Assembly (NCBI RefSeq): GCF_018638295.1
Contig: NZ_JABTTS010000033.1
Coordinates: 45,954 to 109,953, forward strand
Source of the DNA: Streptomyces sp. CHD11
GTDB lineage: Bacteria; Actinomycetota; Actinomycetes; Streptomycetales; Streptomycetaceae
Reading direction: 5' to 3'
DNA length: 64,000 nt
Both the position numbers and the translations under genes were made by a program. Numbering within the stretch: the stretch's first letter is position 1; every line of letters begins with the position of its first letter. Under the pieces are notes generated by a model. The model searched no databases, was not told the DNA's origin, and saw nothing but the letters and a program-made list of their open reading frames with translations. This document shows, in pieces, positions 1 to 9,096 of this stretch.

Positions 1-354
1 GACCCAGAGGTGGAGCGCGGCGCGGAAGACGGGGCCGGTGTAGAGGTCGACCAGTGCCGCGATCACCGCGCGGCGGTCGCTCGCGGCGGCGCCCTCGGGG
101 AAGAGGGCGCGCAGCGCGGCGGAGCGTTCTTCGGCGACGTACTCGACGGCGGCGGTGAACAGGTCCTCGCGGGTCGGGAAGTGGTGCTGGGCGGCTCCCC
201 GGGAGACGCCCGCGCGTTCGGCGACGACGGAGACGGTGGAGCCCGACCAGCCGTGTTCGGCGAGGCAGGCCACGGCGGCTTCCAGGAGCCGCTGCCGGGT
301 GGCGCGGCTGCGGTCCTGCTTGGGGACCCGTTCCGCACGGTCGGTCGTGCTCAC
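1..354 (-). CDS. TetR-family regulator of the acyl-CoA operon (5' part only)
   Basis: Reading leftward from a GTG at 354, which overlaps the preceding gene's TGA by 4 bp, the frame encodes a TetR N-terminal helix-turn-helix with the stretch GVSRGAAQHHFPTREDLF, a hallmark of the family's recognition helix and following helix. An in-frame ATG at 363 is an alternative start. The frame runs off the left edge after 118 codons, so the ligand-binding domain is missing from view. As the last gene of an acyl-CoA degradation operon it is the likely local repressor, as AtuR and LiuR-type regulators are. The palindrome at 9968-9981 is the natural candidate for its operator; that link is inference. Confidence 0.85.
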   Translation of the reverse strand, partial: MSTTDRAERVPKQDRSRATRQRLLEAAVACLAEHGWSGSTVSVVAERAGVSRGAAQHHFPTREDLFTAAVEYVAEERSAALRALFPEGAAASDRRAVIAALVDLYTGPVFRAALHLWV

Positions 355-1085
355 ACCGTCCATTCCGGTTCCCGTCGTTCGAGGAAGGCCGTCATCCCCT
401 CGCGCGCGGGGGCGGAGGCGAAGAGGCGTGCCGAGAGCGCGGTCAGGCCGGCCGCGTCCCGGTCGAAGGTCTCCAGCACCCTAGCCGTGAGCAGCCGTTT
501 CGTCGCGGCCAGGGCTTCGGGGGCGGACTTGCGCAGGCCGTCGAGGATCGGGGCGAGGATGGCGTCGACGTCCTCACCGGCCGCGGTGAGCAGGCCGATG
601 CGGGCTGCTTCGGCGGTGTCGAGGCGCTCGCCGGTGAGGTAGTAGCGGGCCAGTGCGCGGGGGTCGGTGCGGGGCAGCAGCGGCAGTGAGATGACGGCCG
701 GGGCGACTCCGACGCGGACCTCGGTGAAGGCGAAGGTCGCCGTGTGGGCGGCGGCGGAGATGTCGCAGGCGGCGAGGAGGCCCAGCCCGCCGGCGCGGAC
801 GTGTCCGGTGACCCGGGCGACGACGGGTCTGGGCAGCTCGACGATCTGCCGCAGCAGGGCCACCAGTGCCTCGGGGGCGGGCGGGTCGCGCAGGTCGGCG
901 CCGGCGCTGAAGGTGTTGCCGGTGTGGGTGAGGAGCACCGCGCGGACGCCGGTGTCCTGGCCGGCGTCGGTGAGCGCGGTGGCGAGTTCGCCGACGAGGG
1001 CGGCGGACAGGGCGTTGCGGCGCTCCGGGGCGTCGAGGGAGAGCGTTTCGACGCCCCGGGTGCGGGTGCGGCCGATCAGGGTCAC
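351..1085 (-). CDS. Enoyl-CoA hydratase/isomerase family, methylglutaconyl-CoA hydratase-like
   Basis: A 244-residue crotonase-fold protein of normal family length. The oxyanion-hole segment GNTFSAGADL and the second loop HVRAGGLGLLAACD are present. The segment TEVRVGVAPAVISLPLL resembles the AUH/LiuC/AtuE branch, which hydrates 3-methylglutaconyl-CoA or isohexenylglutaconyl-CoA. It would act directly after the biotin-dependent carboxylase encoded in the same operon. Start and stop overlap the CoA ligase upstream and the TetR gene downstream by 4 bp each, so translation is probably coupled. The exact substrate cannot be read from sequence. Confidence 0.85.
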   Translation of the reverse strand: MTLIGRTRTRGVETLSLDAPERRNALSAALVGELATALTDAGQDTGVRAVLLTHTGNTFSAGADLRDPPAPEALVALLRQIVELPRPVVARVTGHVRAGGLGLLAACDISAAAHTATFAFTEVRVGVAPAVISLPLLPRTDPRALARYYLTGERLDTAEAARIGLLTAAGEDVDAILAPILDGLRKSAPEALAATKRLLTARVLETFDRDAAGLTALSARLFASAPAREGMTAFLERREPEWTV

Positions 1086-2662
1086 GTGGGCTCCTTGTGC
1101 GCCGTGCGGAGTTCCCGGCGCAGGATCTTTCCGGAGGCGGCGCGCGGTACGCCGTCGATGAAGGTGACGTGCCGGACCCGTTTGTACGGGGCGACCTGCT
1201 CGGCGACGTACATCATGACCTCGCCCTCGGTGAGTTCCGGCGCGGACGGCTGGCGGACGACGAAGGCGTGCGGGACCTCGTTGCCGTCCTCGTTGTAGAC
1301 GCCGATGACGGCCGCGTCGGCGATGCCCGGGTGGGTGAGGAGCAGCGCCTCGAGTTCGGCGGGGGCGACCTGGAAGCCCTTGTACTTGATGAGTTCCTTG
1401 ACGCGGTCGACGACGAACAGCCAGCCTCCCTCGTCGGTGTGCCCGACGTCCCCGGTGTGCAGCCAGCCGTCCTCGTCGATCAGTGCGGCGGTGGCGTCGG
1501 GGCGGCCGAGGTAGCCCTTCATGATCTGGGGTCCCCGGATGAGGATCTCGCCGGACTCGCCGGGTGCGAGGTCCTTGCCGGGGTCGTCGAGGGAGACGAT
1601 GCGCATCTCGGTTCCGGCGATCAGCTTGCCGACGGTGCCGGGCGGTGCCTCGTTCATGGCGTCGAGGGGGACGACGTGGGTGCCCGGCGACAGTTCCGTC
1701 ATGCCGTACGCCTGTCCGACGGGGGGCAGGCCGAGCCGCTGTGAGCAGGCGGCGGCGAGGCTCGCGTCCAGGGGTGCGGCGGCGCTGATGACGTGCCGCA
1801 GGGAGGACAGGTCGTACTGGGCGACCAGGGGGTGCTTGGCGAGGGCGAGCACGATGGGCGGGGCCACGTACAGACCGGTGATGCGGTGGTTCTGGATGGC
1901 CGCGAGGAACGTCTCCAGGTCGAAGCGCGGGAGGACGACGACGGTGGCGCCCTGTCGCAGGGGGGCGTTCATCAGGGCGGTCAGGCCGTAGATGTGGAAG
2001 AACGGCAGGACGGCGAGGATGCGGTCGCCGGGGCCTGCCGTGATCGCGGGCTGGAGCTGGGCGAGGTTGGTGGCGATCTGCCGGTGGGTGAGCATCACGC
2101 CCTTGGGGACGCCGGTGGTGCCGGAGGAGTACGGCAGTGCGGCCACGTCCTCGGCCGGGTCGATGTCGACGGCCGGTTCGGGGGCGGTGGAGGCCAGCAT
2201 GTCGATCAGGGACCGGTGTCCGGGCGCGCTGTCGCAGACGAAGATCTCCCGCACGCCGCCCGCGATCTCGGCGGCCCCGCGCGCGGTCTCCAGGAGCGGG
2301 GAGACGGTGACGATCCAGCGGGCGGCGGCGTCCTTCAGCTGCTTGCCGAACTCCTCGGCGGTCGCCAGGGGGTGCACGGTGGTGACGGAGGCGCCCGCGC
2401 GGGTGGCCGCGTAGAACGCGGTGGGGAAGGCGATGGTGTTGGGGCTGTGCAGGGCGAGCACGTCGCCCTTGCGCACACCCGCCTCGGCGAGGCCGGCGGC
2501 GACCCGCCGGTGGAAGCGGTCGAGTTGTTCGTAGGTGAGGGTGGTGCCGTCGGTGCCGTCGATCAGTGCCGGGGTGTCCCCGAACTCGGCGGCCCGGGCG
2601 AGCACCGCCTCGTGGATGGGGAGTTCGACCGGGGTGACGTCTGCGTACTCGCTGCGGAACAT
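1082..2662 (-). CDS. 4-coumarate-CoA ligase-like acyl-CoA synthetase
   Basis: A 526-residue ANL-superfamily adenylating enzyme that would activate a carboxylic acid to its CoA thioester through an acyl-AMP. Visible motifs are the P-loop-like YSSGTTGVPKGVMLTH, the YGMTELSPG motif, the GWLHTGDVG motif and the C-terminal PRAASGKILRREL with the conserved catalytic lysine. It resembles the 4-coumarate:CoA ligase subgroup more than long-chain FadD. In this operon it probably supplies the acyl-CoA substrate, the role of AtuH in Pseudomonas. It lies 34 bp after the dehydrogenase gene and overlaps the hydratase gene by 4 bp. The true substrate may be aromatic, terpenoid or branched-chain. Confidence 0.85.
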   Translation of the reverse strand: MFRSEYADVTPVELPIHEAVLARAAEFGDTPALIDGTDGTTLTYEQLDRFHRRVAAGLAEAGVRKGDVLALHSPNTIAFPTAFYAATRAGASVTTVHPLATAEEFGKQLKDAAARWIVTVSPLLETARGAAEIAGGVREIFVCDSAPGHRSLIDMLASTAPEPAVDIDPAEDVAALPYSSGTTGVPKGVMLTHRQIATNLAQLQPAITAGPGDRILAVLPFFHIYGLTALMNAPLRQGATVVVLPRFDLETFLAAIQNHRITGLYVAPPIVLALAKHPLVAQYDLSSLRHVISAAAPLDASLAAACSQRLGLPPVGQAYGMTELSPGTHVVPLDAMNEAPPGTVGKLIAGTEMRIVSLDDPGKDLAPGESGEILIRGPQIMKGYLGRPDATAALIDEDGWLHTGDVGHTDEGGWLFVVDRVKELIKYKGFQVAPAELEALLLTHPGIADAAVIGVYNEDGNEVPHAFVVRQPSAPELTEGEVMMYVAEQVAPYKRVRHVTFIDGVPRAASGKILRRELRTAHKEPT

Positions 2663-2696
2663 GGTTCCTCCAAGACGGCCGGACGGCCGGGCGGGC

Positions 2697-3833
2697 CTAG
2701 TACGACCTGGGCAGGCCCAGGGTCTGGTGGGAGACGTAGTTGAGAATCATCTCCCGGCTCACCGGGGCAATACGAGACACGCGCGCGGCGGTTATCAGCG
2801 AGGCGAGTCCGTACTCGCGGGTGAGGCCGTTTCCGCCGAGGGTGTGCACGGCCTGGTCGACGGCTTTCACACAGGCTTCGGCGGCCGCGTACTTGGCCAT
2901 GTTGGCGGCCTCCCCCGCGCCGATGTCGTCGCCGGTGTCGTAGAGATGGGCGGCCTTCTGCATCATCAGGCGGGCGAGTTCGATCTCGATGTGCGCCTGG
3001 GCGAGGGGGTGGGCGATCGCCTGGTGGGCGCCGATGGGGGAGTTCCAGACGGTGCGCTCGCGCGCGTACTCGACGGCGCGGGCGAGCGCGTAGCGGCCCA
3101 TGCCGATCGCGAAGGCGGCGGTCATGACGCGTTCGGGGTTGAGGCCGGCGAAGAGCTGGAGCAGTCCGGCGTCCTCGTCGCCGACGAGCGCGTCGGCGGG
3201 CAGCCGTACGTCATCGAGGACGAGCTCGAACTGCTTCTCCACGGAGTTGAGTTCCATGTCGATGGGGCGCCGCTGGAAGCCCTCGGCGTCGCGCGGGACG
3301 ATGAACAGGCAGGGCTTGAGTTTCCCCGTGCGGGCGTCCTCAGTGCGGCCCACGATGAGGGTGGCGTCGGCGATGTCGACCCCGGAGACGAACACCTTGC
3401 GGCCGGTGAGGAGCCAGTCGGTGCCGTCCCGGCGTGCCGTCGTGGTGATGCGGTGGCTGTTGGATCCGGCGTCGGGTTCGGTGATCCCGAAGGCCATCAG
3501 GCGGCTGCCGTCGGCCAGGGAGGGCAGCCACTCCCGCCGCTGGGTCTCCGTGCCGAAGCGGGAGATGACGGTGCCGCAGATCGCCGGGGAGACGATCATC
3601 ATCAGCAGCGGGTTGCCGGCGGCGCCCATCTCCTCGGAGACGAGGGACAGTTCGGTGATGCCGCCACCGCCACCGCCGTACGCCTCCGGCAGGTTGACGC
3701 CGATGTAGCCGAGCTTGGCGGCTTCCTGCCAGAACGGGCGGTTGTCGGTGCCGGGGGTACGGGGGTGGTTCTTCGCGAACGCGGCGACCGCTTCGCGGAG
3801 GGCCTTGTGCTCTTCTGATTCGATCACCGGCAT
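2697..3833 (-). CDS. Acyl-CoA dehydrogenase
   Basis: A flavoprotein of 378 residues, normal for the family, starting at MPVIESEEHKALREAVAAF. This ATG has AGGAG 6 bp upstream; the open frame extends further but without family similarity. The FAD/acyl-binding segment MAFGITEPDAGSNSHRITT and the C-terminal QAVHTLGGNGLTREYGLASL are conserved. It would introduce the alpha,beta double bond before carboxylation, the position of AtuD or LiuA. A 108-bp gap separates it from the carboxylase gene upstream, the largest in the operon, so an internal promoter is possible. Confidence 0.88.
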   Translation of the reverse strand: MPVIESEEHKALREAVAAFAKNHPRTPGTDNRPFWQEAAKLGYIGVNLPEAYGGGGGGITELSLVSEEMGAAGNPLLMMIVSPAICGTVISRFGTETQRREWLPSLADGSRLMAFGITEPDAGSNSHRITTTARRDGTDWLLTGRKVFVSGVDIADATLIVGRTEDARTGKLKPCLFIVPRDAEGFQRRPIDMELNSVEKQFELVLDDVRLPADALVGDEDAGLLQLFAGLNPERVMTAAFAIGMGRYALARAVEYARERTVWNSPIGAHQAIAHPLAQAHIEIELARLMMQKAAHLYDTGDDIGAGEAANMAKYAAAEACVKAVDQAVHTLGGNGLTREYGLASLITAARVSRIAPVSREMILNYVSHQTLGLPRSY

Positions 3834-3941
3834 GAGCGCTCCTAAGGGGGAGGTGCTGCGGGTCGTCGGGAGGGTGCGGGTGGTCCTGGGCCGGTCGCGC
3901 CCACGCGGCGGTAGCCGCACAGCGGGCACAGCCCCGCGCCC

Positions 3942-5801
3942 CTAGGGGGTCGCTTCCACGACCGCCAGAAGGGTGCCGACCTCCACCTGCCGGCCGGGGG
4001 TCGCGTGCAGGGCGCTGACGACTCCCGTGGCCGGGGCGGTGATCTTGTGCTGCATCTTCATGGCCTCCAGCCAGAGGAGGGGCTGCCCGGCCTCCACCGC
4101 GGCTCCCTCGGTCACTCCGTCGGCGACGCGGACGACGGTGCCCGGCATGGGGGCCAGGAGGGAGCCGGGGGCGTGCTGGGTGGTGGGGTCGGGGAAGCGG
4201 GGCAGGGCGGTGAGCGCGGCGGCGTTGACGTACACGCGGTCGCCGTAGCGGCTGACCTCGAACCTGCGCCGTACACCGCCGGCCTCCAGGATCACCAGAC
4301 GCGCGTCGGCGTGCACGACCCGCACCCCTTCGGCGGCCAGGCCGTCGCGCGTGTGCCGGTAGCGGACCTCGTGTTCCTCGCCCGCCATGGCGTACCGCTT
4401 GACCTGCGGCTGGGAGGCGAGGTTGCGCCAGCCGCCGAAGCGGGAGCGGCCGTGGGCGTCGGCGAGGGCGGCGGCGAGCGGGGCGTGCGGGTCGGGGGCC
4501 GGGGTGGTCAGTCCGGGGAGGTGGCGGTCGTAGAAGCCGGTGTCCATCCGGGCTGCCGCGAACTCCTCGTGCCGCAGGGAGCGGACGAGGAGGTCCCGGT
4601 TGGTGACGGGGCCGTGGATCACCGCGCGCTCCAGGGCGGCGGCCAGTTTGCGGACCGCCTCCGCGCGGGTGGGCGCGTGGGCGACGACCTTGGCGAGCAT
4701 GGGGTCGTAGTGGACGCCGATGTCGTCGCCGTCGGTGCAGCCGGTGTCCAGGCGCACGCCGTCGGGGACGGCGAGGCGGTGCAGCCGGCCGGTCTGCGGT
4801 GCCCAGTCGTGGGCGGGGTCCTCGGCGTAGAGGCGGGCCTCCACGGCGTGCCCGTGCAGGGCCGGGGGTTCGCCGTCCAGGGCGTGCCCCTCGGCGACGC
4901 GGATCTGCTCGGCGACGAGGTCGACGCCGAAGACGGCCTCCGTCACCGGGTGTTCCACCTGGAGGCGGGTGTTCATCTCCAGGAAGTGCGCGCGTCCGCC
5001 GGCGACGAGGAACTCCACGGTGCCGGCCCCGACGTAGGAGACGGCGCGCGCGGCGCGTACGGCGAGGGAGTGGAGTTCCCCGGTGAGCCGGGCGGAGAGC
5101 CCGGGGGCCGGGGCCTCCTCGATGACCTTCTGGTGCCGTCGCTGGAGGGAGCAGTCGCGGGTGCCGAGCGCCCACACCGTGCCGTGGGTGTCGGCGAGGA
5201 CCTGCACCTCGACGTGCCGCCCGCCCGCGTCACCGCCGAGGTACCGCTCGGTGAACACCTCCCCGTCGCCGAAGGCGCTCGCGGCCTCCGCGCGGGCGGC
5301 GGACAGCTCGGCGTCCAGGTCCGCGAGGCGCCGTACGACGCGCATGCCGCGTCCGCCGCCGCCCGCCGCCGCCTTCACCAGCACCGGCAGATCGGCCTCG
5401 GTGACCTCGCGCAGGGGCTTGATGCCCATCAGCTCCTTGGCGCGCGTCTTGGACGCCATCGCCTCGATCGCCTCCGGGGGCGGCCCGACCCACACCAGTC
5501 CGGCGCCCTGGACGGCCCGCGCGAAACCGGCGTTCTCGGAGAGGAAGCCGTAGCCGGGGTGCACGGCGTCCGCGCCGGCCGCGAGGGCGGCCTTCACGAT
5601 CAGGTCGCCGCGCAGGTAGGTGTCGGCGGGCGACGACCCGGGCAGGCGGACGGCGGTGTCCGCGACGCGCGTGTGGAGCGCGTCAGCGTCGGCGTCCGAG
5701 TGCACGGCGACCGTGCGGATTCCCAGCTCACGGCAGGTGCGGACGACACGGCAGGCGATCTCGCCGCGGTTCGCCACCAGTACGGAGGTGATCGTGGTCA
5801 T
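3942..5801 (-). CDS. Acyl-CoA carboxylase alpha chain: biotin carboxylase plus biotin carrier
   Basis: A 619-residue alpha subunit. Biotin carboxylase covers about 1-440: SVLVANRGEIACRVVRT near the N-terminus, the ATP-grasp loop KAAAGGGGRGMRVV around 143-156, and EMNTRLQVEHPVTE. A linker follows, then a C-terminal biotinyl domain with the attachment motif EAMKMQHK. ATG 5801 is chosen because the N-terminal Rossmann strand begins there. It pairs with the carboxyltransferase gene 8 bp upstream to form a geranyl-, methylcrotonyl- or related acyl-CoA carboxylase. Oddity: between AKELMG (about 126) and LPVLVKAAA the conserved AGVPxxPG segment is missing, an apparent in-frame loss of roughly ten residues. 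Confidence 0.88.
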   Translation of the reverse strand: MTTITSVLVANRGEIACRVVRTCRELGIRTVAVHSDADADALHTRVADTAVRLPGSSPADTYLRGDLIVKAALAAGADAVHPGYGFLSENAGFARAVQGAGLVWVGPPPEAIEAMASKTRAKELMGIKPLREVTEADLPVLVKAAAGGGGRGMRVVRRLADLDAELSAARAEAASAFGDGEVFTERYLGGDAGGRHVEVQVLADTHGTVWALGTRDCSLQRRHQKVIEEAPAPGLSARLTGELHSLAVRAARAVSYVGAGTVEFLVAGGRAHFLEMNTRLQVEHPVTEAVFGVDLVAEQIRVAEGHALDGEPPALHGHAVEARLYAEDPAHDWAPQTGRLHRLAVPDGVRLDTGCTDGDDIGVHYDPMLAKVVAHAPTRAEAVRKLAAALERAVIHGPVTNRDLLVRSLRHEEFAAARMDTGFYDRHLPGLTTPAPDPHAPLAAALADAHGRSRFGGWRNLASQPQVKRYAMAGEEHEVRYRHTRDGLAAEGVRVVHADARLVILEAGGVRRRFEVSRYGDRVYVNAAALTALPRFPDPTTQHAPGSLLAPMPGTVVRVADGVTEGAAVEAGQPLLWLEAMKMQHKITAPATGVVSALHATPGRQVEVGTLLAVVEATP

Positions 5802-5809
5802 GGTGGGCC

Positions 5810-7408
5810 TCACATCCGGAAGACGCCGAAGCCACCGCGCGCGCCCTCGTAGGGGGCGGTGTGGATGGCCGACAGGCACAGGCCGAGGACGGTGCGGGTG
5901 TCGCGCGGGTCGATGACGCCGTCGTCGTACAGCCGCCCGGACAGGAACATGGGCAGCGACTCGGACTCGATCTGCTGCTCCACCATGGCGCGCAGCGCCG
6001 CGTCCGCCTCGTCGTCGTACGGCCGTCCCTTCGCCGCCGCCGACTGCCGCGCGACGATGGACAGGACGCCGGCGAGCTGCTGCGGGCCCATGACGGCGGA
6101 CTTGGCACTGGGCCAGGCGAACAGGAAGCGCGGGTCGTAGGCGCGGCCGCACATGCCGTAGTGCCCGGCGCCGTAGGAGGCGCCCATGAGGACGGACAGG
6201 TGGGGCACGCGGGAGTTGCTGACCGCGTTGATCATCATCGCGCCGTGCTTGATGATGCCGCCCTGCTCGTACTCCCTGCCGACCATGTAGCCGGTGGTGT
6301 TGTGCAGGAAGAGGAGCGGGATGTCGCGCTGGTTGGCGAGCTGGATGAACTGGGCGGCCTTCTGGGACTCCTCGCTGAAGAGGACCCCCCGGGCATTGGC
6401 GAGGATGCCGACGGGATAGCCGTGGAGGGTGGCCCAGCCGGTGGTGAGGCTGGTGCCGTAGAGGGGTTTGAACTCGTCGAAGTCGGAGGAGTCGACGATC
6501 CGGGCGATGACCTCGCGCGGGTCGAAGGGGGTCTTCAGGTCGCCCGGGACGATGCCCAGGAGTTCGTCCTCGTCGTACGCGGGCGGGGCGGCTGGTGCCG
6601 GGGCGGCGTACGCCTTGCGGTGGTTGAGCCGGGCCACCACCCGGCGGGCCTGGCGGAGCGCGTCCGGTTCGTCGACGGCGAAGTGGTCGGCGAGGCCCGA
6701 CACGCGCGCGTGCATCCCGGCGCCGCCCAGGGACTCGTCGTCACTCTCCTCCCCGGTCGCCATCTTCACCAGCGGCGGGCCGCCGAGGAACACCTTGGCC
6801 CGCTCTTTGACCATGATCACGTGGTCGGACATGCCGGGGACGTACGCGCCGCCGGCGGTGGAGTTGCCGAAGACGACGGCGACGGTGGGGATGCCGGCCG
6901 CGGAGAGCCGGGTGAGGTCCCGGAAGACGGCGCCCCCGGGGATGAAGATCTCCTTCTGGGAGGGCAGGTCGGCGCCGCCGGACTCGACGAGGCTGATCAC
7001 CGGGAGCCGGTTGGTGAGCGCGATCTCGTTGGCGCGCAGGGCCTTCTTCAGGCTCCACGGGTTGCTGGCGCCGCCGCGCACGGTCGGGTCGTTCGCGGTG
7101 ATCAGGCACTCCACGCCCTCGACGACGCCGATGCCGGTGACGAGGGAGGCGCCGACGGTGTAGTCGCTCCCCCAGGCGGCCAGCGGGGACAGTTCCAGGA
7201 AGGGCGTGTCGGGGTCGAGGAGCAGCTCGATGCGCTCACGGGCGAGCAGCTTGCCGCGCGTGCGGTGCCGCTCGACGTACTTCTCACCGCCGCCGGCGAC
7301 GGCCTTGGCGTGCTCGGCGTCGAGTTCGGCGAGCTTGGCGAGCATGGCGTCGCGGTGCTCGCGGTACTCCGGGTCGGCCGGGTTCAGGGCGGATCCGAGG
7401 ACCGTCAC
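5810..7408 (-). CDS. Acyl-CoA carboxylase beta chain (carboxyltransferase)
   Basis: A 532-residue carboxyltransferase of the methylcrotonyl/geranyl-CoA carboxylase beta type. It has the family N-terminus (DPEYREHRDAMLAKLAEL), SPLAAWGSDYTVGASLVTGIG, a first crotonase-like half with FGNSTAGGAYVPGMSDH, and the C-terminal LLFLHNTTGYMVGREYEQGG and MGASYGAGHYGMCGRAYDP, which form the acyl-CoA and carboxybiotin sites. The GTG at 7408 overlaps the AtuA stop by 4 bp and starts at the family N-terminus. It would transfer CO2 from carboxybiotin on the alpha chain to a branched enoyl-CoA. Substrate choice between methylcrotonyl-CoA, geranyl-CoA and similar is not decidable here, but the AtuA neighbour favours a terpenoid acyl-CoA. 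Confidence 0.88.
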   Translation of the reverse strand: MTVLGSALNPADPEYREHRDAMLAKLAELDAEHAKAVAGGGEKYVERHRTRGKLLARERIELLLDPDTPFLELSPLAAWGSDYTVGASLVTGIGVVEGVECLITANDPTVRGGASNPWSLKKALRANEIALTNRLPVISLVESGGADLPSQKEIFIPGGAVFRDLTRLSAAGIPTVAVVFGNSTAGGAYVPGMSDHVIMVKERAKVFLGGPPLVKMATGEESDDESLGGAGMHARVSGLADHFAVDEPDALRQARRVVARLNHRKAYAAPAPAAPPAYDEDELLGIVPGDLKTPFDPREVIARIVDSSDFDEFKPLYGTSLTTGWATLHGYPVGILANARGVLFSEESQKAAQFIQLANQRDIPLLFLHNTTGYMVGREYEQGGIIKHGAMMINAVSNSRVPHLSVLMGASYGAGHYGMCGRAYDPRFLFAWPSAKSAVMGPQQLAGVLSIVARQSAAAKGRPYDDEADAALRAMVEQQIESESLPMFLSGRLYDDGVIDPRDTRTVLGLCLSAIHTAPYEGARGGFGVFRM

Positions 7409-9096
7409 AGCAGGACCTCCGGGATGTCGAGGTGCCGGGAGCGCAGCCATTCGCCGAGCGCCTTGGCCTGCGGGTCGAAGCGGGCCTGCGCGGCGACGCC
7501 CTCGCCGAGGATGCCCTCGACGACGAAGTTCAGCGCGCGCAGGTGGGGCAGTACGTGCCGGGTGACGGGCAGACCGGCGGCCTCGGGGACCAGCGCGCGG
7601 AACCGCTCGGCGGTCAGCTCGTGCGCGAGCCACCGCCAGGCGTCGTCGTCGCGCACCCAGACGCCGACGTTGGCGTTCCCGCCCTTGTCGCCGCTGCGGG
7701 CGCCGGCGAGGAGGCCGAGGGGTGCCCTGGTCACGGGTCCCGCGGGCAGCGGTTCGGGGAGCGCGGGTTCCGGTACGGCGTCGAGTACGGCGGTCCCGCC
7801 CGGCGCGTCGACGGCGATACGGCGGCCGTCGTGGAGGACGGCCACATGGTCGACGTCACCATGGGGCACGTACACCTCCTCGAAGACCCCGTACGGGGAG
7901 CCCTTCCCCGGTGGTGCCATCACATGGAATCCGGGGTAGCTCGCCAGCGCCAGTTCGACGGCGGCCCCGCTCAGCACCCGGCCGACCGCCTCCTGCCGGG
8001 GGTCGCGTACGACGAGCCGCAGCAGCGCGCTCGCCGTCTCCTCGGTGGAGGCGTCGGCCCGGTCGGTGCGCGCCAGTTCCCAGCGCACCTCGGCGGGCGG
8101 CGACGTGGCGAGCGCGTCGCCCATCTGCTCCTTCACCAGATCCGCCTTGGCCTCGATGTCGAGACCGGTGAGCACGAACACGACCTCGTTGCGGAATCCG
8201 CCGAGCCGGTTGCGCCCGACCTTGAGCGTGGGCGGCGGTGCCTCACCCCTGACCCCCTCGACGCGCACCCGGTCGGGGCCGTCCTGCCGCAGCCGTACGG
8301 TGTCCAGCCGCGCGGTGACATCGGGCCCGGCGTACCGGGCGCCGCCCGTCTCGTAGAGCAGCTGCGCGGTGACGGTCCCCACGTCGACGAAGCCGCCGGT
8401 GCCGGGGTACTTGGTGATGACGCCGCTGCCGTCGGCGTGGATCTCGGCGAGCGGGAATCCGGGCCGCCGGAGGTCACGGGGGTCGCGCTCGCCGAAGAAG
8501 GCGTAGTTCCCGCCGGTGGCCTGCGTCCCGCACTCCAGTAGGTGCCCGGCGACGACGGCCCCCGCGAGCCGGTCGTACTCGGTCGGCCCCCAGCCGAAGT
8601 GGGCGGCGGCCGGCCCGGTGACCAGGGCCGCGTCGGTGACCCGCCCGGTGACCACGATGTCGGCGCCCGCGCGGAGACACTCGGCGATCCCGGAGCCGCC
8701 GAGGTAGGCGTGGGCGGCGAGGCTGCCGGGGTACCGCGCGGTGAGGTCGTCGCCCTCCACATGGGCGACCCGTACGGGGATGCCGAGCCGGCCGGCGAGA
8801 GCCCGTACGGCGTCCGCGAGCCCCGCCGGGTTGAGCCCGCCCGCGTTGGTGACGATCCCGACGCCCCGCTCGTGCGCGAGGCCCAGGGTGTCCTCCAGCT
8901 GCCGCAGGAAGGTGCGGGCGTATCCGGCGGAGGTGTCCTTCAGCCGGTCGCGGGCGAGGATGAGCATGGTCAGTTCGGCGAGGTAGTCGCCGGTGAGGAC
9001 GTCGACCTCGCCGCCGGTGAGCATCTCGCGCAGGGCGCCGGAGCGGTCGCCGTAGAAGCCGGAGAAGTTCCCGATGCGCAGGGGCGTCGCCGTCAC
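7405..9096 (-). CDS. atuA: AtuA-family protein (acyclic terpene utilisation), two-domain
   Basis: A 563-residue protein. Residues about 4-450 match the AtuA/DUF1446 family, with RIGNFSGFYGDR at the N-terminus, NAGGLNPAGLADAV and the glycine-rich VVTGRVTDAALVTGPAA. The last ~110 residues, beginning near APLGLLAGARSGDKGGNANV, look like the ferredoxin-like C-terminal domain often fused to AtuA. AtuA is needed for citronellol/geraniol breakdown in Pseudomonas, but its reaction is not settled. GTG 9096 overlaps the upstream stop by 4 bp; an upstream extension of the frame is not family-like. Its presence separates this operon from plain leucine (liu) degradation. The symbol follows family membership, not demonstrated function. 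Confidence 0.82.
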   Translation of the reverse strand: MTATPLRIGNFSGFYGDRSGALREMLTGGEVDVLTGDYLAELTMLILARDRLKDTSAGYARTFLRQLEDTLGLAHERGVGIVTNAGGLNPAGLADAVRALAGRLGIPVRVAHVEGDDLTARYPGSLAAHAYLGGSGIAECLRAGADIVVTGRVTDAALVTGPAAAHFGWGPTEYDRLAGAVVAGHLLECGTQATGGNYAFFGERDPRDLRRPGFPLAEIHADGSGVITKYPGTGGFVDVGTVTAQLLYETGGARYAGPDVTARLDTVRLRQDGPDRVRVEGVRGEAPPPTLKVGRNRLGGFRNEVVFVLTGLDIEAKADLVKEQMGDALATSPPAEVRWELARTDRADASTEETASALLRLVVRDPRQEAVGRVLSGAAVELALASYPGFHVMAPPGKGSPYGVFEEVYVPHGDVDHVAVLHDGRRIAVDAPGGTAVLDAVPEPALPEPLPAGPVTRAPLGLLAGARSGDKGGNANVGVWVRDDDAWRWLAHELTAERFRALVPEAAGLPVTRHVLPHLRALNFVVEGILGEGVAAQARFDPQAKALGEWLRSRHLDIPEVLL

